A stretch of 64,000 bases of DNA from Flavobacterium nitrogenifigens (GTDB lineage: Bacteria > Bacteroidota > Bacteroidia > Flavobacteriales > Flavobacteriaceae): positions 89,414-153,413 of the forward strand of contig NZ_QJRI01000168.1 in assembly GCF_003254565.1 (NCBI RefSeq). The letters are read 5' to 3'. Shown here piece after piece: positions 51,577 through 60,315 of this stretch; the stretch's first letter is position 1, and every line of letters starts with the position of its first letter. The translations under genes and the position numbers were made by a program. The notes below the pieces were generated by a model. The model searched no databases and was not told the origin of the DNA. It saw nothing but the letters and a program-made list of their open reading frames with translations.

Positions 51577-51707
51577 GGAAAATTGGATCGGAAATAAAAT
51601 TATCTTGTCAAAACTGTTACCAATTCATTAACAAAAAACAGGCAGCAAATTATATGATTTTTCTTCATTATTAATTTACTTTGTAGTTAATCTAAAAATT
51701 GTAAACC

Positions 51708-52271
51708 ATGAAAAAATTCTATTTACTAGCAGTTACTTTGTTTGCTGCTTTTACAGTTCAGGCTCAAGACATCGTAAAATTTGCTCCTCTTGATGCAAGT
51801 CCAGTTGATATTTCGTATTTCCCAAACAAAGCGGTGAAATTTAAGAAAACAGACAATCCTAATCCGGTTGTAAAAGTGCTTTACGCAAGACCTTCTGTAA
51901 AAGGAAGAACTATTTTTGGTGACGTTGTAAAGTTTGGTGAAGTTTGGAGAGTTGGTGCTAATGAAAACACAGAAGTTAAATTCTATAAAGATGTAACAAT
52001 TGGCGGAAAAAAAATTGCTGCAGGAATATACAGTTTATTTGCTATTCCTGAAAAAGACAAATGGACTATCATTATCAACAAAGAACTTGATTTATGGGGT
52101 TCTTATGCTTATGATGAAAGTAAAGATGTGGTAAGAGTTTCAGTTCCTGTAAAACCAGTTTCTGAAGTTATCGAAGCTTTATCTATTGCATTTACAACTC
52201 AAGGTAATGTCGCAAATCTTGTTATTGGATGGGATAAAACAACAGTTGAATTACCAATTACGGTTAAATAA
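51708..52271 (+). CDS. DUF2911 secreted protein
   Basis: A 187-residue secreted protein (signal peptide MKKFYLLAVTLFAAFTVQAQ) matching DUF2911: VKVLYARPSVKGRTIFGDVVKFGEVWRVGANENTEVKFYKDVTIGGKKIAAGIYSLFAIP. The family is common in Bacteroidota and probably adopts a beta-rich fold; the function is unknown. It is a single-gene unit with its own terminator and is not clearly linked to the neighbouring loci. Confidence 0.88.
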   Translation: MKKFYLLAVTLFAAFTVQAQDIVKFAPLDASPVDISYFPNKAVKFKKTDNPNPVVKVLYARPSVKGRTIFGDVVKFGEVWRVGANENTEVKFYKDVTIGGKKIAAGIYSLFAIPEKDKWTIIINKELDLWGSYAYDESKDVVRVSVPVKPVSEVIEALSIAFTTQGNVANLVIGWDKTTVELPITVK

Positions 52272-52300
52272 GTTTTACTAATATATGCCACGAAGGCACA

Positions 52301-52338
52301 AAGTCGCAAAGTTTTTTTAAGCTTTGCGACTTTTTTTT
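52301..52338 (+). terminator. Terminator of the DUF2911 gene
   Basis: AAGTCGCAAAG and CTTTGCGACTT form a stem around a TTTTTTTAAG-type loop, ending in an eight-T run. It lies directly before a 145 bp repeat element whose ends use the same CGCAAAG words. Confidence 0.75.
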
Positions 52339-52483
52339 AATCTCGCAAAGTCGCAGAGACGCAAAGTTTTTTAAAACATATAAGTGATGTAAGTTCAATT
52401 AAGAGGAAATTTAGAATTTCTTATCTGATTTATGTAGTTGTTTTTTTGCATTAAACTTTGCGTCTCTGCGACTTTGCGAGATT
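52339..52483. repeat. MITE-like element with 30 bp terminal inverted repeats, copy 1
   Basis: The ends (52339-52368 and 52454-52483) are perfect 30 bp inverted repeats (AATCTCGCAAAG... / ...CTTTGCGAGATT). The interior carries AAACATATAAGTGATGTAAG. A second element at 56539-56680 has the same ends and the same interior segment. No coding sequence is inside. Confidence 0.88.
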
Positions 52484-52501
52484 TTTCATAACACAAAAAA
52501 A

Positions 52502-52529
52502 TCCCTTTAAGATTGTAATCTCAAAGGGA
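52502..52529 (-). terminator. Terminator of the molybdenum hydroxylase operon
   Basis: On the minus strand, TCCCTTT and AAAGGGA form a stem extended by GAGATT/AATCTT, followed by TTTTTTGTG. It is 22 bases beyond the stop codon of the large-subunit gene (52552). Confidence 0.8.
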
Positions 52530-52551
52530 CTTTTGCAATTGTTTTTTATAC

Positions 52552-54756
52552 TTAAACCTTAGCAGTTTCTATAATTTTATCCAAAGTAATTGGTAAATCT
52601 CGAACACGTTTTCCGGTTGCATTAAAAACAGCATTTGCAATTGCAGGTGCCATTCCGACTAAAGCTGTTTCTCCCAAACCTTTTGTTCCCATTGGGTTAC
52701 TTATTGGGTCTTTTTTATTAACGAAGAAAACTTCTTGTTTCTCAATATCGGCATTTACAGGAACATGATAATCTGCGAAATTATTATTGATCGGACGGCC
52801 GAAACGATGATCGATTTCTAATGCTTCCATTAATCCCATTCCGATTCCTCCTACTGCTCCTCCGAACATTTGTCCTGCAGAAGTCTTCTGACTGATTACG
52901 GTTCCAATATCAGCACAAGAAACCACATGAGCCAATCTTATTTTACCTAAATTCGGATTCACTAATACTTTTACAAAATGAACCGAAAACGAATAAATTG
53001 AATATTTCTTCGCTTCTTCAGCAGCTTTAGAAAGATTTTCAACTTCAAAATCTTCTAATTTATTACTGCTTAAAAGCGCCGCTAACGTAACCGATTTAGA
53101 TTTGTCTTTTTTAGAAGAAACTGCACCATTTTCAAAAGTTAAATCTGTTAGAGCGATTCCTTTTAAAGCAGGATTTTTGCTTCCCAATTCAATTATTTTA
53201 TTCAGCAATAAATTGCAAGCATCATGAACCGCAGAACCAACAGATGAAGTCGTTGCCGAACCACCTTGTGTTGGGCCTTTTGGCAAACCGCTTTTTCCCA
53301 TTTCGATGATTACGTTTTCTGATGGAAAACCTATTACTTCAGCTCCAATAGCAGTCATCATGGTTGCCGTTCCTGGTCCCATATCGTTTACACTACATTG
53401 CAGGACTAAATCGCCATTAGCTAGGAATTTTGCTTTTACAGAAGTTGGACTTCTGTAACAGCCGAAAGTCCCTGTACCCATTCCGTAACCCACTAGCCAG
53501 TTTCCTTCTTTAACAGAGCCTGGTTCGTTTTTACGATTTTTCCAGCCTATGCGTTCCATTCCGCCTTCGTAACATTCTAAAAGAAATTTACTGCTCCATG
53601 GTTTATTTTGTTCTTGATCTTTCTCAGCATAGTTCAGTTTGCGAAATTCAATCGGATCTAAGTTTAATTTATACGCCATTTCATCCATTGCGCATTCTAA
53701 TGCAAAAGAACCTGTCGCTTCGCCTGGTCCGCGCATCCAGATTGGCGTGGAAATATCCAAAGGCACAATTCTGTAACGTGTTGAAACGTTTGGACAATCA
53801 TAAATAAATCGGGACATGTTTACGGTTCCTTCCATGAAATCCTCATAGCTCGAAGTCATCGCAACAGCTTCGTGTGTTAGACCTGTCAGTTTTCCATCTT
53901 TTGTTGCACCCAATCCCATTTTTTGAATTGTGTACGGTCTAAAACCAACATTGGTAAACATCTGTTCGCGATGCAATACTAATTTAACTGGGCGATTCAA
54001 TTTTTTAGCTCCAATTAAAGCTGCAATTTCATACGGCCAAGTGTGCAATCCCATTCCGAAAGCACCTCCAAGATATTCTGCGTGAACCTCAACATCTTCG
54101 ACAGGCACTCCAAAAACTCCGGCAACACTTCTACGCGTTCCTTCTACACCTTGACTTTTGGTATATAAAATTGGTTTATTTCCATCCCATTTGGCAATAA
54201 TATTTGCCAATTCCATTGGATTATGAACTTCCGTCGGAATCGTATATTCGGTTTCTAAAATTACCTCAGCATTTTTATAGCCGTCATGTTCACCACGATG
54301 ATAATCATTTCCTTTATCGGTTTCTACTTTCTTTTCTTTTTCAGCTGCTTTTTTAAGTTCTGTCGAATGTTCTTCTTTAAAATAATCGGCTTTAATTAGA
54401 CTCGCTGCATATCGCATACGTTCAAAAGTATCCGCAATCACCAAAGCAATTGGCTGATCGTAATACAAAACCGAATCATCTTTAAAAATCTGTAACGGCT
54501 GACCAAAATTATGCTTGTCTTTTGCTTTTTCGTAGCCAGCAGGTTTATCTACATTCAAATGTGTAATAACCGCCAAAACTCCTGGTGCCCATTCTGCTTT
54601 TTTAGTATCAATGGTTTTAATTCTTCCTTTTGCAATCGTGCTTCCAACCAAACAGGCATAAACAACACCTGCCGTTTTATACTCTGCCGAATAAGTTGCT
54701 GAACCCGTTACTTTAGCAAATCCGTCAACTCTATTAATATTACTTGTCTTGCTCAT
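52552..54756 (-). CDS. Periplasmic molybdenum hydroxylase, large (Mo-binding) subunit
   Basis: A 734-residue xanthine-oxidase-family molybdopterin subunit, similar to the PaoC/YagR and CoxL group. Family signs are EYLGGAFGMGLHTWPYEIAAL, RGPGEATGSFALECAMDEMA, the Mo-cofactor contact GGSATTSSVGSAV and the catalytic glutamate near the C-terminus in GTKGLGETALVGMAP. It oxidises aldehydes or N-heterocycles; the substrate is unknown. It is the last gene of the three-gene operon, 7 bases after the FAD subunit gene, and is exported as a complex with the Tat-bearing small subunit. Confidence 0.92.
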   Translation of the reverse strand: MSKTSNINRVDGFAKVTGSATYSAEYKTAGVVYACLVGSTIAKGRIKTIDTKKAEWAPGVLAVITHLNVDKPAGYEKAKDKHNFGQPLQIFKDDSVLYYDQPIALVIADTFERMRYAASLIKADYFKEEHSTELKKAAEKEKKVETDKGNDYHRGEHDGYKNAEVILETEYTIPTEVHNPMELANIIAKWDGNKPILYTKSQGVEGTRRSVAGVFGVPVEDVEVHAEYLGGAFGMGLHTWPYEIAALIGAKKLNRPVKLVLHREQMFTNVGFRPYTIQKMGLGATKDGKLTGLTHEAVAMTSSYEDFMEGTVNMSRFIYDCPNVSTRYRIVPLDISTPIWMRGPGEATGSFALECAMDEMAYKLNLDPIEFRKLNYAEKDQEQNKPWSSKFLLECYEGGMERIGWKNRKNEPGSVKEGNWLVGYGMGTGTFGCYRSPTSVKAKFLANGDLVLQCSVNDMGPGTATMMTAIGAEVIGFPSENVIIEMGKSGLPKGPTQGGSATTSSVGSAVHDACNLLLNKIIELGSKNPALKGIALTDLTFENGAVSSKKDKSKSVTLAALLSSNKLEDFEVENLSKAAEEAKKYSIYSFSVHFVKVLVNPNLGKIRLAHVVSCADIGTVISQKTSAGQMFGGAVGGIGMGLMEALEIDHRFGRPINNNFADYHVPVNADIEKQEVFFVNKKDPISNPMGTKGLGETALVGMAPAIANAVFNATGKRVRDLPITLDKIIETAKV

Positions 54757-54763
54757 AATTTAA

Positions 54764-55744
54764 TTATTTTGATGCTGCTATTGTAAGTGCTTCTGCTACT
54801 GCATTCTCTCCAAGCGTTAGTTTAAAATTATTATCACCGAATCCTGTTGCGCCTTTCATAGACAAATGGCCTGCTTGTTTAAATAGATCTTCAGAAACTG
54901 TTTTTCCTTTCAGGAATTTTTCTGTTTCAGTCAATCTCCATGGTTTGTGTGCCACACCTCCCATAGCCAATCTGACATCATTTATGGTATTATTTTTTAT
55001 ATCTAAAGCCACAGCAACCGACACCAATGCAAAAGCATAACTTGTCCTATCACGTACTTTTAAGTAATGGACATTCTTAATGAAATTATTATCTGGAATT
55101 TCAACAGCTGTGATCAATTCTCTGCTGTCAAGCGTATTGTCTTTTTCAGGCGTATTTCCTGGAAGTCTATGAAAATCGGTGAAATCAATTTCTCGCTTTC
55201 CTTTTGGACCTTCTACCAAAACTTTAGCGTCAAGCGCCGCCAAAGCCACACACATATCACTTGGATGAACTGCAATACAACTGTCCGAAGTTCCAAAAAC
55301 AGCTGCCATTCTATTAGACCCGCCAATCGCACCGCACCCGCTTTTTGGAGCACGTTTGTTACAAGGCATATCGGTATTGTAGTAATAAGAGCATCTTGTT
55401 TTCTGCAACATATTTCCTCCAACAGTTGCCATGTGTCTAATCTGCTGAGAAGCTCCAGCTGCTAAAGCTAATGCCAACAAAGGATATTTTTCTTTAATAG
55501 AAGCATCTTCGGCAACCTGACTATTTTTTGCCAATGCACCAATCGAAACTTTTCCTTTTAAGAACTCAATTTTCTTTAAGTCTAATCCGTTAATGTCAAC
55601 CAATTTATCTGGAGCAACGATGTTCTTCTTCATTAAATCCACCAGATTCGTTCCTCCCGCAATAAACATAGAAGAATTGTCTTTTGCTTTTCCTGTAATT
55701 GCCGAAGAAGACGACAAAGCTTTAATTATCTGAAAATTTTTCAT
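54764..55744 (-). CDS. Periplasmic molybdenum hydroxylase, FAD-binding subunit
   Basis: A 326-residue FAD-binding subunit of the PaoB/YagS and CoxM group. FIAGGTNLVDLMKKNI (FAD site), MATVGGNMLQKTRCSYYYN and the segment MPCNKRAPKSGCGAIGG with a cysteine cluster that in PaoB binds an additional 4Fe-4S cluster. C-terminal VRLAMGGVAHKPWR is typical. It overlaps the small-subunit gene by 4 bases and is 7 bases from the large-subunit gene. Confidence 0.92.
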   Translation of the reverse strand: MKNFQIIKALSSSSAITGKAKDNSSMFIAGGTNLVDLMKKNIVAPDKLVDINGLDLKKIEFLKGKVSIGALAKNSQVAEDASIKEKYPLLALALAAGASQQIRHMATVGGNMLQKTRCSYYYNTDMPCNKRAPKSGCGAIGGSNRMAAVFGTSDSCIAVHPSDMCVALAALDAKVLVEGPKGKREIDFTDFHRLPGNTPEKDNTLDSRELITAVEIPDNNFIKNVHYLKVRDRTSYAFALVSVAVALDIKNNTINDVRLAMGGVAHKPWRLTETEKFLKGKTVSEDLFKQAGHLSMKGATGFGDNNFKLTLGENAVAEALTIAASK

Positions 55745-56379
55745 ATCTCCTTTCCTCCTTCCTTCACTTCGGTTATAGCATCAACAATATTATGATAAGC
55801 ACCGCATCGGCAGATATTACCACTCATATATTCACTGATTTCTTCTCTGCTGTTGGCATGGCCTTCTTTGATACAAGCAATTCCCGACATGATTTGTCCC
55901 GGCGTGCAATAGCCACACTGAAAACCATCGTGCTTGATAAAAGCCTCCTGCATTGGATGCAGTTTTTTTCCTTTTGAAAGTCCTTCGATTGTAATTACCT
56001 GTGCGTTTTGTTGCATCGATGCCAAAGAAAGGCAAGACAAAATTCGCGTTCCGTTTACATGAACTGTACAAGCTCCACATTGTCCGTGGTCGCAGCCTTT
56101 TTTGGTTCCTGTAAGCTGTAATTGTTCGCGAAGCAAATCCAATAATGTTGTTCTTGGTTCGATATTAAGATTATGTTTTGTGCCATTTACTTCAATAGAA
56201 AGCGGTACTGTTTCTAAATATTCCGCTATTTTTTCATCCCATTTCTTTTCTGAAGCCATTACCAATGAAGGTGGCGTCAGGGCAAGAGCGGTAAAAAGTC
56301 CTGATTTCTTTATAAAGTCACGACGAGAATTGGAATCTTCCGACGTTACTTTATCCTGATTTGTTTTTTTAGAAGCCAT
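55741..56379 (-). CDS. Periplasmic molybdenum hydroxylase, 2Fe-2S subunit with Tat signal
   Basis: A 212-residue iron-sulfur subunit of the PaoA/YagT kind. A twin-arginine signal (SRRDFIKK, then a hydrophobic stretch and VMASEKK) directs the folded complex to the periplasm. The two 2Fe-2S sites are CDHGQCGACTVHVNG (with an extra Cys downstream) and CGYCTPGQIMS with NICRCGAYHNIV. It is the first gene of the operon, followed by the FAD and large subunit genes. All cluster cysteines look present. Confidence 0.95.
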   Translation of the reverse strand: MASKKTNQDKVTSEDSNSRRDFIKKSGLFTALALTPPSLVMASEKKWDEKIAEYLETVPLSIEVNGTKHNLNIEPRTTLLDLLREQLQLTGTKKGCDHGQCGACTVHVNGTRILSCLSLASMQQNAQVITIEGLSKGKKLHPMQEAFIKHDGFQCGYCTPGQIMSGIACIKEGHANSREEISEYMSGNICRCGAYHNIVDAITEVKEGGKEI

Positions 56380-56538
56380 TCAATCTATTTGTTAAATTAG
56401 CAAATTTGCTTTTGTCATTCTAACAAATTTAATCATCTTCTATAAGAAAAAATTATAAAATTCAAACATTACTCTTATTTAGAATAATTACAATTTTATT
56501 TTTTTTAATGCAACGTGCGCAATGCCTTAATAAAAGAA

Positions 56539-56680
56539 AATCTCGCAAAGTCACAGAGACGCAAAGTTTAATTCAAAAAAAAACATATAAGTGATGTAAG
56601 AATTTTAAGTTTTCTCTTAATCGAACTTATAATGCTTATATGGTTTAAAAAACTTTGCGTCTCTGCGACTTTGCGAAATT
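56539..56680. repeat. MITE-like element with 30 bp terminal inverted repeats, copy 2
   Basis: The ends at 56539-56568 and 56651-56680 match those of the element at 52339-52483 (28 of 30 between arms here), and AAACATATAAGTGATGTAAG is again inside. It lies between divergent genes, 36 bases before the desulfurase start. Confidence 0.88.
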
Positions 56681-56715
56681 ATAAAATTGTATTTTTACTG
56701 AAATAAGCCCAAGCT

Positions 56716-57861
56716 ATGTCACAGCAAAAAATTATTTATCTGGATAATAATGCTACAACCCGTGTTGATAAACGCGTATTGGATGCTATGCTTCCGTATT
56801 TTACTGATTTTTATGCGAATTCAACTAGCCAGCATATTGCAGGACTTACGGTAAATGAAGCTGTAGAAAATGCCGCTTGGCAAGTGTCAGATTTAATTAA
56901 CGCCGATGCAGATGAAATCCTATTTACTTCGGGGGCAACTGAAGCTATAAATTTGGCTATAAAAGGTCTAGCGGATCAGGATCGAAAACACATCGTCACC
57001 GTTCAAACCGAACATAAAGCGGTTCTTGAGACTTGTAACTTTATGGAAAGTATTGGTTTTGAAGTCACTTATCTCCCAATTGCTTCTGATGGTCTTTTAG
57101 ATATTCAACTTTTAGAAGAAATAATTACAGGTAAAACACTGGTTTTCATCGGAATGTTTTCTAATAATGAAACAGGTGTCATGCAAAATATCAGCGAAAT
57201 TTCTAAAATACTGAAAGATAAAAACATACTTTTTTTGTGTGATGCAACTCAAACTATTGGTAAAATTCCGATCGATGTAAAAGCTCTCGGAATTGATTTT
57301 TTGGCAATGTCAGCTCATAAATTTTATGGCCCAAAAGGCGTTGGCGCTTTATATCTTTCAGGAAAAACCAAACTAAAATTGACTCCTCAAATTCTTGGCG
57401 GCGGACAGCAGAGAAAACTTCGCAGTGGCACCTTAAATGTTCCCGGAATTATTGGTTTAGGAAAAGCTTGTGAGATTGCCCAAAATGAACAAGAAAAAGA
57501 TCAAAAACGTATTGAAGCCTTACGAAATAAACTTGAAAAAGGTTTGTTGCAGTTTGAAGGATCTTTTGTAAACGGAAACATTTCAAACCGAATTTATAAT
57601 ACTACAAATATTTGTTTTCCAAACGTAAACTCAGAACAGTTGATATTGACTTTGGGGAATATTTCAGTTTCAAATGGAGCTTCTTGTTCGGCAGTTACTT
57701 CAGAACCTTCGCATGTTTTAAAAGCAATGGGATTATCTGATGAAGATGCTTTGAGTTCGATTCGTTTTAGTTTGGGACGTTTTACTACAGAAGAGGAAAT
57801 TGATATTGCTGTTGAGCGCATTTTGAGTTTAGCTACTCCGTTTGCTACTAAGGCGATATGA
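56716..57861 (+). CDS. Cysteine desulfurase family protein
   Basis: A 381-residue PLP-dependent NifS/IscS-like enzyme. YLDNNATTRVDKRVLDAM opens it, the PLP lysine is K202 (MSAHKFYGPKG), and the catalytic cysteine is C324 in SNGASCSAVTSEPSHVL. It takes sulfur from cysteine. The location next to an Mo hydroxylase operon and opposite XdhC and MobA-like genes suggests it supplies the sulfido ligand of the Mo cofactor, as described for NifS4 with XdhC in Rhodobacter. A general Fe-S role is also possible. Confidence 0.88.
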   Translation: MSQQKIIYLDNNATTRVDKRVLDAMLPYFTDFYANSTSQHIAGLTVNEAVENAAWQVSDLINADADEILFTSGATEAINLAIKGLADQDRKHIVTVQTEHKAVLETCNFMESIGFEVTYLPIASDGLLDIQLLEEIITGKTLVFIGMFSNNETGVMQNISEISKILKDKNILFLCDATQTIGKIPIDVKALGIDFLAMSAHKFYGPKGVGALYLSGKTKLKLTPQILGGGQQRKLRSGTLNVPGIIGLGKACEIAQNEQEKDQKRIEALRNKLEKGLLQFEGSFVNGNISNRIYNTTNICFPNVNSEQLILTLGNISVSNGASCSAVTSEPSHVLKAMGLSDEDALSSIRFSLGRFTTEEEIDIAVERILSLATPFATKAI

Positions 57862-57894
57862 CACTAAGTTTTTTTTTGTTTTTAATCTCGCAAT

Positions 57895-57910
57895 CCCGAT
57901 AGCTATCGGG
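57895..57910. repeat. 16 bp palindrome, second copy
   Basis: CCCGATAGCTATCGGG, identical to 8635-8650, 33 bases after the desulfurase stop codon. Its repeated place just beyond gene ends suggests a terminator stem or a small REP unit. Confidence 0.65.
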
Positions 57911-57932
57911 AGCAGAGATGCAAAGGTTATTT

Positions 57933-58034
57933 TTGTCATCCTGACGAAGGAAGGATCACACTAGAAATTCCATAAAGTAAATCCTCAATCTTTGTCGACT
58001 CCCGCGTGTGATCCTTCCTTCGTCAGGATGACAA
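57933..58034. repeat. Interspersed palindromic element with 29 bp arms, copy 2
   Basis: Arms 57933-57961 and 58006-58034 are inverted copies, matching the element at 30074-30174. The middle (57962-58005) differs. It lies between convergent genes. Confidence 0.88.
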
Positions 58035-58104
58035 ACTGAATCTAGAAAAGCTATGTAAAAAAAACCTTTGCAACTTTGAGCCTTTGTAACTTTAAGCCTT
58101 TAGC

Positions 58105-58707
58105 TCAAGAAATCAACTTAAAATAATCTTCCTCGGTATCAATATCAATATTTCCTTTTTCAAAAGAAACTGAAACCATATCTTCCGCGTATTTTTTAAT
58201 GAGTTTTTTTGCTCCTTCCTTCCCTTTTAATTCAAGAAGTTCATGAAAGTATTTTTGATGAAATAAAGCCGGTGTTCCTAATGTTTCTGCATAAGCTGAA
58301 GCCGCAATTCCTTTTCCAGCTTTCTTAGATTCATTTATTAAATTCTCAAAAACTGAACTCGTTACAAAAGGCTGATCGCAGACTGATAAAATGCATTGTT
58401 TACAATCGGGGTTTAGAAGTACTAGTTCTGTAATTCCTTTGACTATTGAAGAAGCCATTCCGCTTTCCCATTCAGAATTGAATGAAATTTTTACATCTGG
58501 CAAATTAATCTCTTTTTCTATTATATCATGATTTGCACCTGTTACCACTATTAAAAAAGAATTTTGAGTCTTTAAAGCTTCTGAAATCGTGTTTTTCAGA
58601 AGGGTCGATTCTTTATGTTTTAGTAACTGTTTTGGCCTGCCTAATCTAGACGAATTTCCAGCTGCAAGAATGATAATGCCATTTTTTTGTTGCTGTTTAT
58701 TTTCCAT
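58105..58707 (-). CDS. MobA-like nucleotidyltransferase (molybdenum cofactor cytidylyltransferase type)
   Basis: A 200-residue NTP transferase (ATG at 58707; an earlier ATG at 58719 would add four residues). The nucleotide loop is LAAGNSSRLGRPKQLL, followed by VTGANHDIIE, CDQPFVTSSVFENL and GTPALFHQKYF. MocA-type enzymes attach CMP to the molybdopterin cofactor of xanthine-oxidase-family enzymes. It overlaps the XdhC gene end by 11 bases, so the two are coupled. It fits maturation of the periplasmic hydroxylase encoded nearby. Confidence 0.88.
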   Translation of the reverse strand: MENKQQQKNGIIILAAGNSSRLGRPKQLLKHKESTLLKNTISEALKTQNSFLIVVTGANHDIIEKEINLPDVKISFNSEWESGMASSIVKGITELVLLNPDCKQCILSVCDQPFVTSSVFENLINESKKAGKGIAASAYAETLGTPALFHQKYFHELLELKGKEGAKKLIKKYAEDMVSVSFEKGNIDIDTEEDYFKLIS

Positions 58708-59821
58708 AATGAATTTCATTATGAATTTTGCCCGATTTATATTTTAAAGATGTTCCGGCACGTTCAGAAGCAACGGCTTTAATTTCAGATATAATAGAAA
58801 GGGCAATTTCTTCTGAGGTTTCAGCTCCAATATCCAAACCGACAGGACTGTGAATTCGGCTTAACTGCTCTTCATTTACTGTAATTCCTTCCATTGAAAG
58901 ATCGTCCAACATTCGGCTGAATTTCGATTTTGGACCGAGAATTCCAATATAATGACAATTGGTTTCTAATAATAATTTTAAAACTGCCAGATCGTATTTA
59001 TAATTATGAGTCATTAAAAGAAAATAAGTCTGATCGTCGATGACTATATTTTCTATGAATTGCTCGGGTTTGACAACCGAAATCTGACTAGCCTTAGGAA
59101 AACGTTTTGCACTTGCATGCGTCGCACGCCCTTCTGCAATATGAGTTCTCCATCCTAAAACAGTTGCCATTTTTACCAACGGCTGAATATCATTTCCTGC
59201 TCCAGCAATTACCAGCGAAATAGACGGTTTTATATATTCGATTAAAGCTTCTTCATCGTTTTCTTTATGAAGTTTTTTTACTGCCGAAGCTTTATTTTTC
59301 AATACTTCTTTTACGTCTGAAATCAAACTTAAAGCTTCATTATCATGAGTTAAAATTGGGCTGTCCTTTCTAAAAAATAAAGCTGTTCCTATCTGAGAAG
59401 CATTTCTTTTTAAAGAGAAAACCGTTACTATGACTGCTTCTTTTCTCTCTAATTCAAGTTGTTGCAAAAGCTGAATCGGATTGTTTTCAGTCTCATCATG
59501 TATGTATTCAAAAAGAATATGAACGATTCCATTACATCCAAGCTGCAAACCGACCTCTGCATCTTCTTCGTTGCTGGTATTATAAGTTACAAGTTTATTT
59601 TGCTTTTGATTAATTGAAAGAAGCGCTTTTCGCAACGCATCTCCTTCTAAACAGCCACCACTTATTGCACCTGTCAGCATACCATCTTCGGTAACCAACA
59701 TACGTGCTCCTGGCTGCCTGTATGACGAACCTTCGACTTTTACTACGGTTGCCAAAGCTGTTTTCTTCTTTTCTGCTTTAGCTACTGAATATGCTTTAAG
59801 AATTTCACTGATTTCTTTCAT
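58697..59821 (-). CDS. XdhC/CoxI family molybdenum cofactor insertion protein
   Basis: A 374-residue XdhC-like chaperone. The N-terminal XdhC_CoxI domain has ATVVKVEGSSYRQPGARMLV and GAISGGCLEGDA (residues about 20-65). The C-terminal Rossmann-like XdhC_C domain has SLVIAGAGNDIQPLVKMA and GILGPKSKFSRML. It binds the sulfurated Mo cofactor and delivers it to the hydroxylase. It precedes the MobA-like gene on the minus strand. I did not find a two-box promoter in the gap before it. Confidence 0.92.
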   Translation of the reverse strand: MKEISEILKAYSVAKAEKKKTALATVVKVEGSSYRQPGARMLVTEDGMLTGAISGGCLEGDALRKALLSINQKQNKLVTYNTSNEEDAEVGLQLGCNGIVHILFEYIHDETENNPIQLLQQLELERKEAVIVTVFSLKRNASQIGTALFFRKDSPILTHDNEALSLISDVKEVLKNKASAVKKLHKENDEEALIEYIKPSISLVIAGAGNDIQPLVKMATVLGWRTHIAEGRATHASAKRFPKASQISVVKPEQFIENIVIDDQTYFLLMTHNYKYDLAVLKLLLETNCHYIGILGPKSKFSRMLDDLSMEGITVNEEQLSRIHSPVGLDIGAETSEEIALSIISEIKAVASERAGTSLKYKSGKIHNEIHYGK

Positions 59822-60315
59822 AAATAATTATTCACTAATAAAAACTGGTATTGACAACACTATTGGCAATATAAAAATTTTACTAACTCATATAAAGTAA
59901 AATCATTTAAATTTATAGTTTATTTTGTCTGATGTATTTTTCAAATCTAAAGAATAAAAAACTCTATTTTTTTGTTTTTTTATTATACCATTTATCAAAA
60001 TCAATTTTAAGATTTTTCTTTTCTATTTCAGTCATAAAAGATAGTATTTTTTTTTATGCATCAACCAAGTAAGAGCACTTTTAGTATTAGCTCTTTTTTA
60101 TCCTATTAACTATTAATCGCTTTAAGAACTTCTTATATTTATATAAACCGTACATTAATTTTAAATATTTTATGTGCTACAAAAATTGTTCATTTACATC
60201 GTCACATTAAAAATAGCAATACAAAAAAACACCTGCAAAAAATTATTGCAGGTGTTTTAAGTAAATAGTTTGTCTAATAAATCGCTGTCGATTATTTAGA
60301 TTTTTTTATACTTCC
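59822..60315. other. AT-rich intergenic stretch with a terminator
   Basis: This 494 bp gap lies between the XdhC gene and the repeat-domain protein. It has no gene I can support. A 23-codon frame on the minus strand (59964-60035) is too short to assign. A hairpin terminator lies at 60226-60258. Confidence 0.5.
60226..60258 (-). terminator. Terminator of the repeat-domain protein gene
   Basis: AAAACACCTGCAA and TTGCAGGTGTTTT form a stem with an AAAATTA-type loop; on the minus strand it is followed by a T-run. It is about 58 bases beyond the stop codon of the gene at 60316-62721. Confidence 0.8.

Noticed and set aside
59964..60035. 23-codon minus-strand frame (MTEIEKKNLKIDFDKWYNKK...)
   Set aside because: Too short, with no promoter or conservation evidence.
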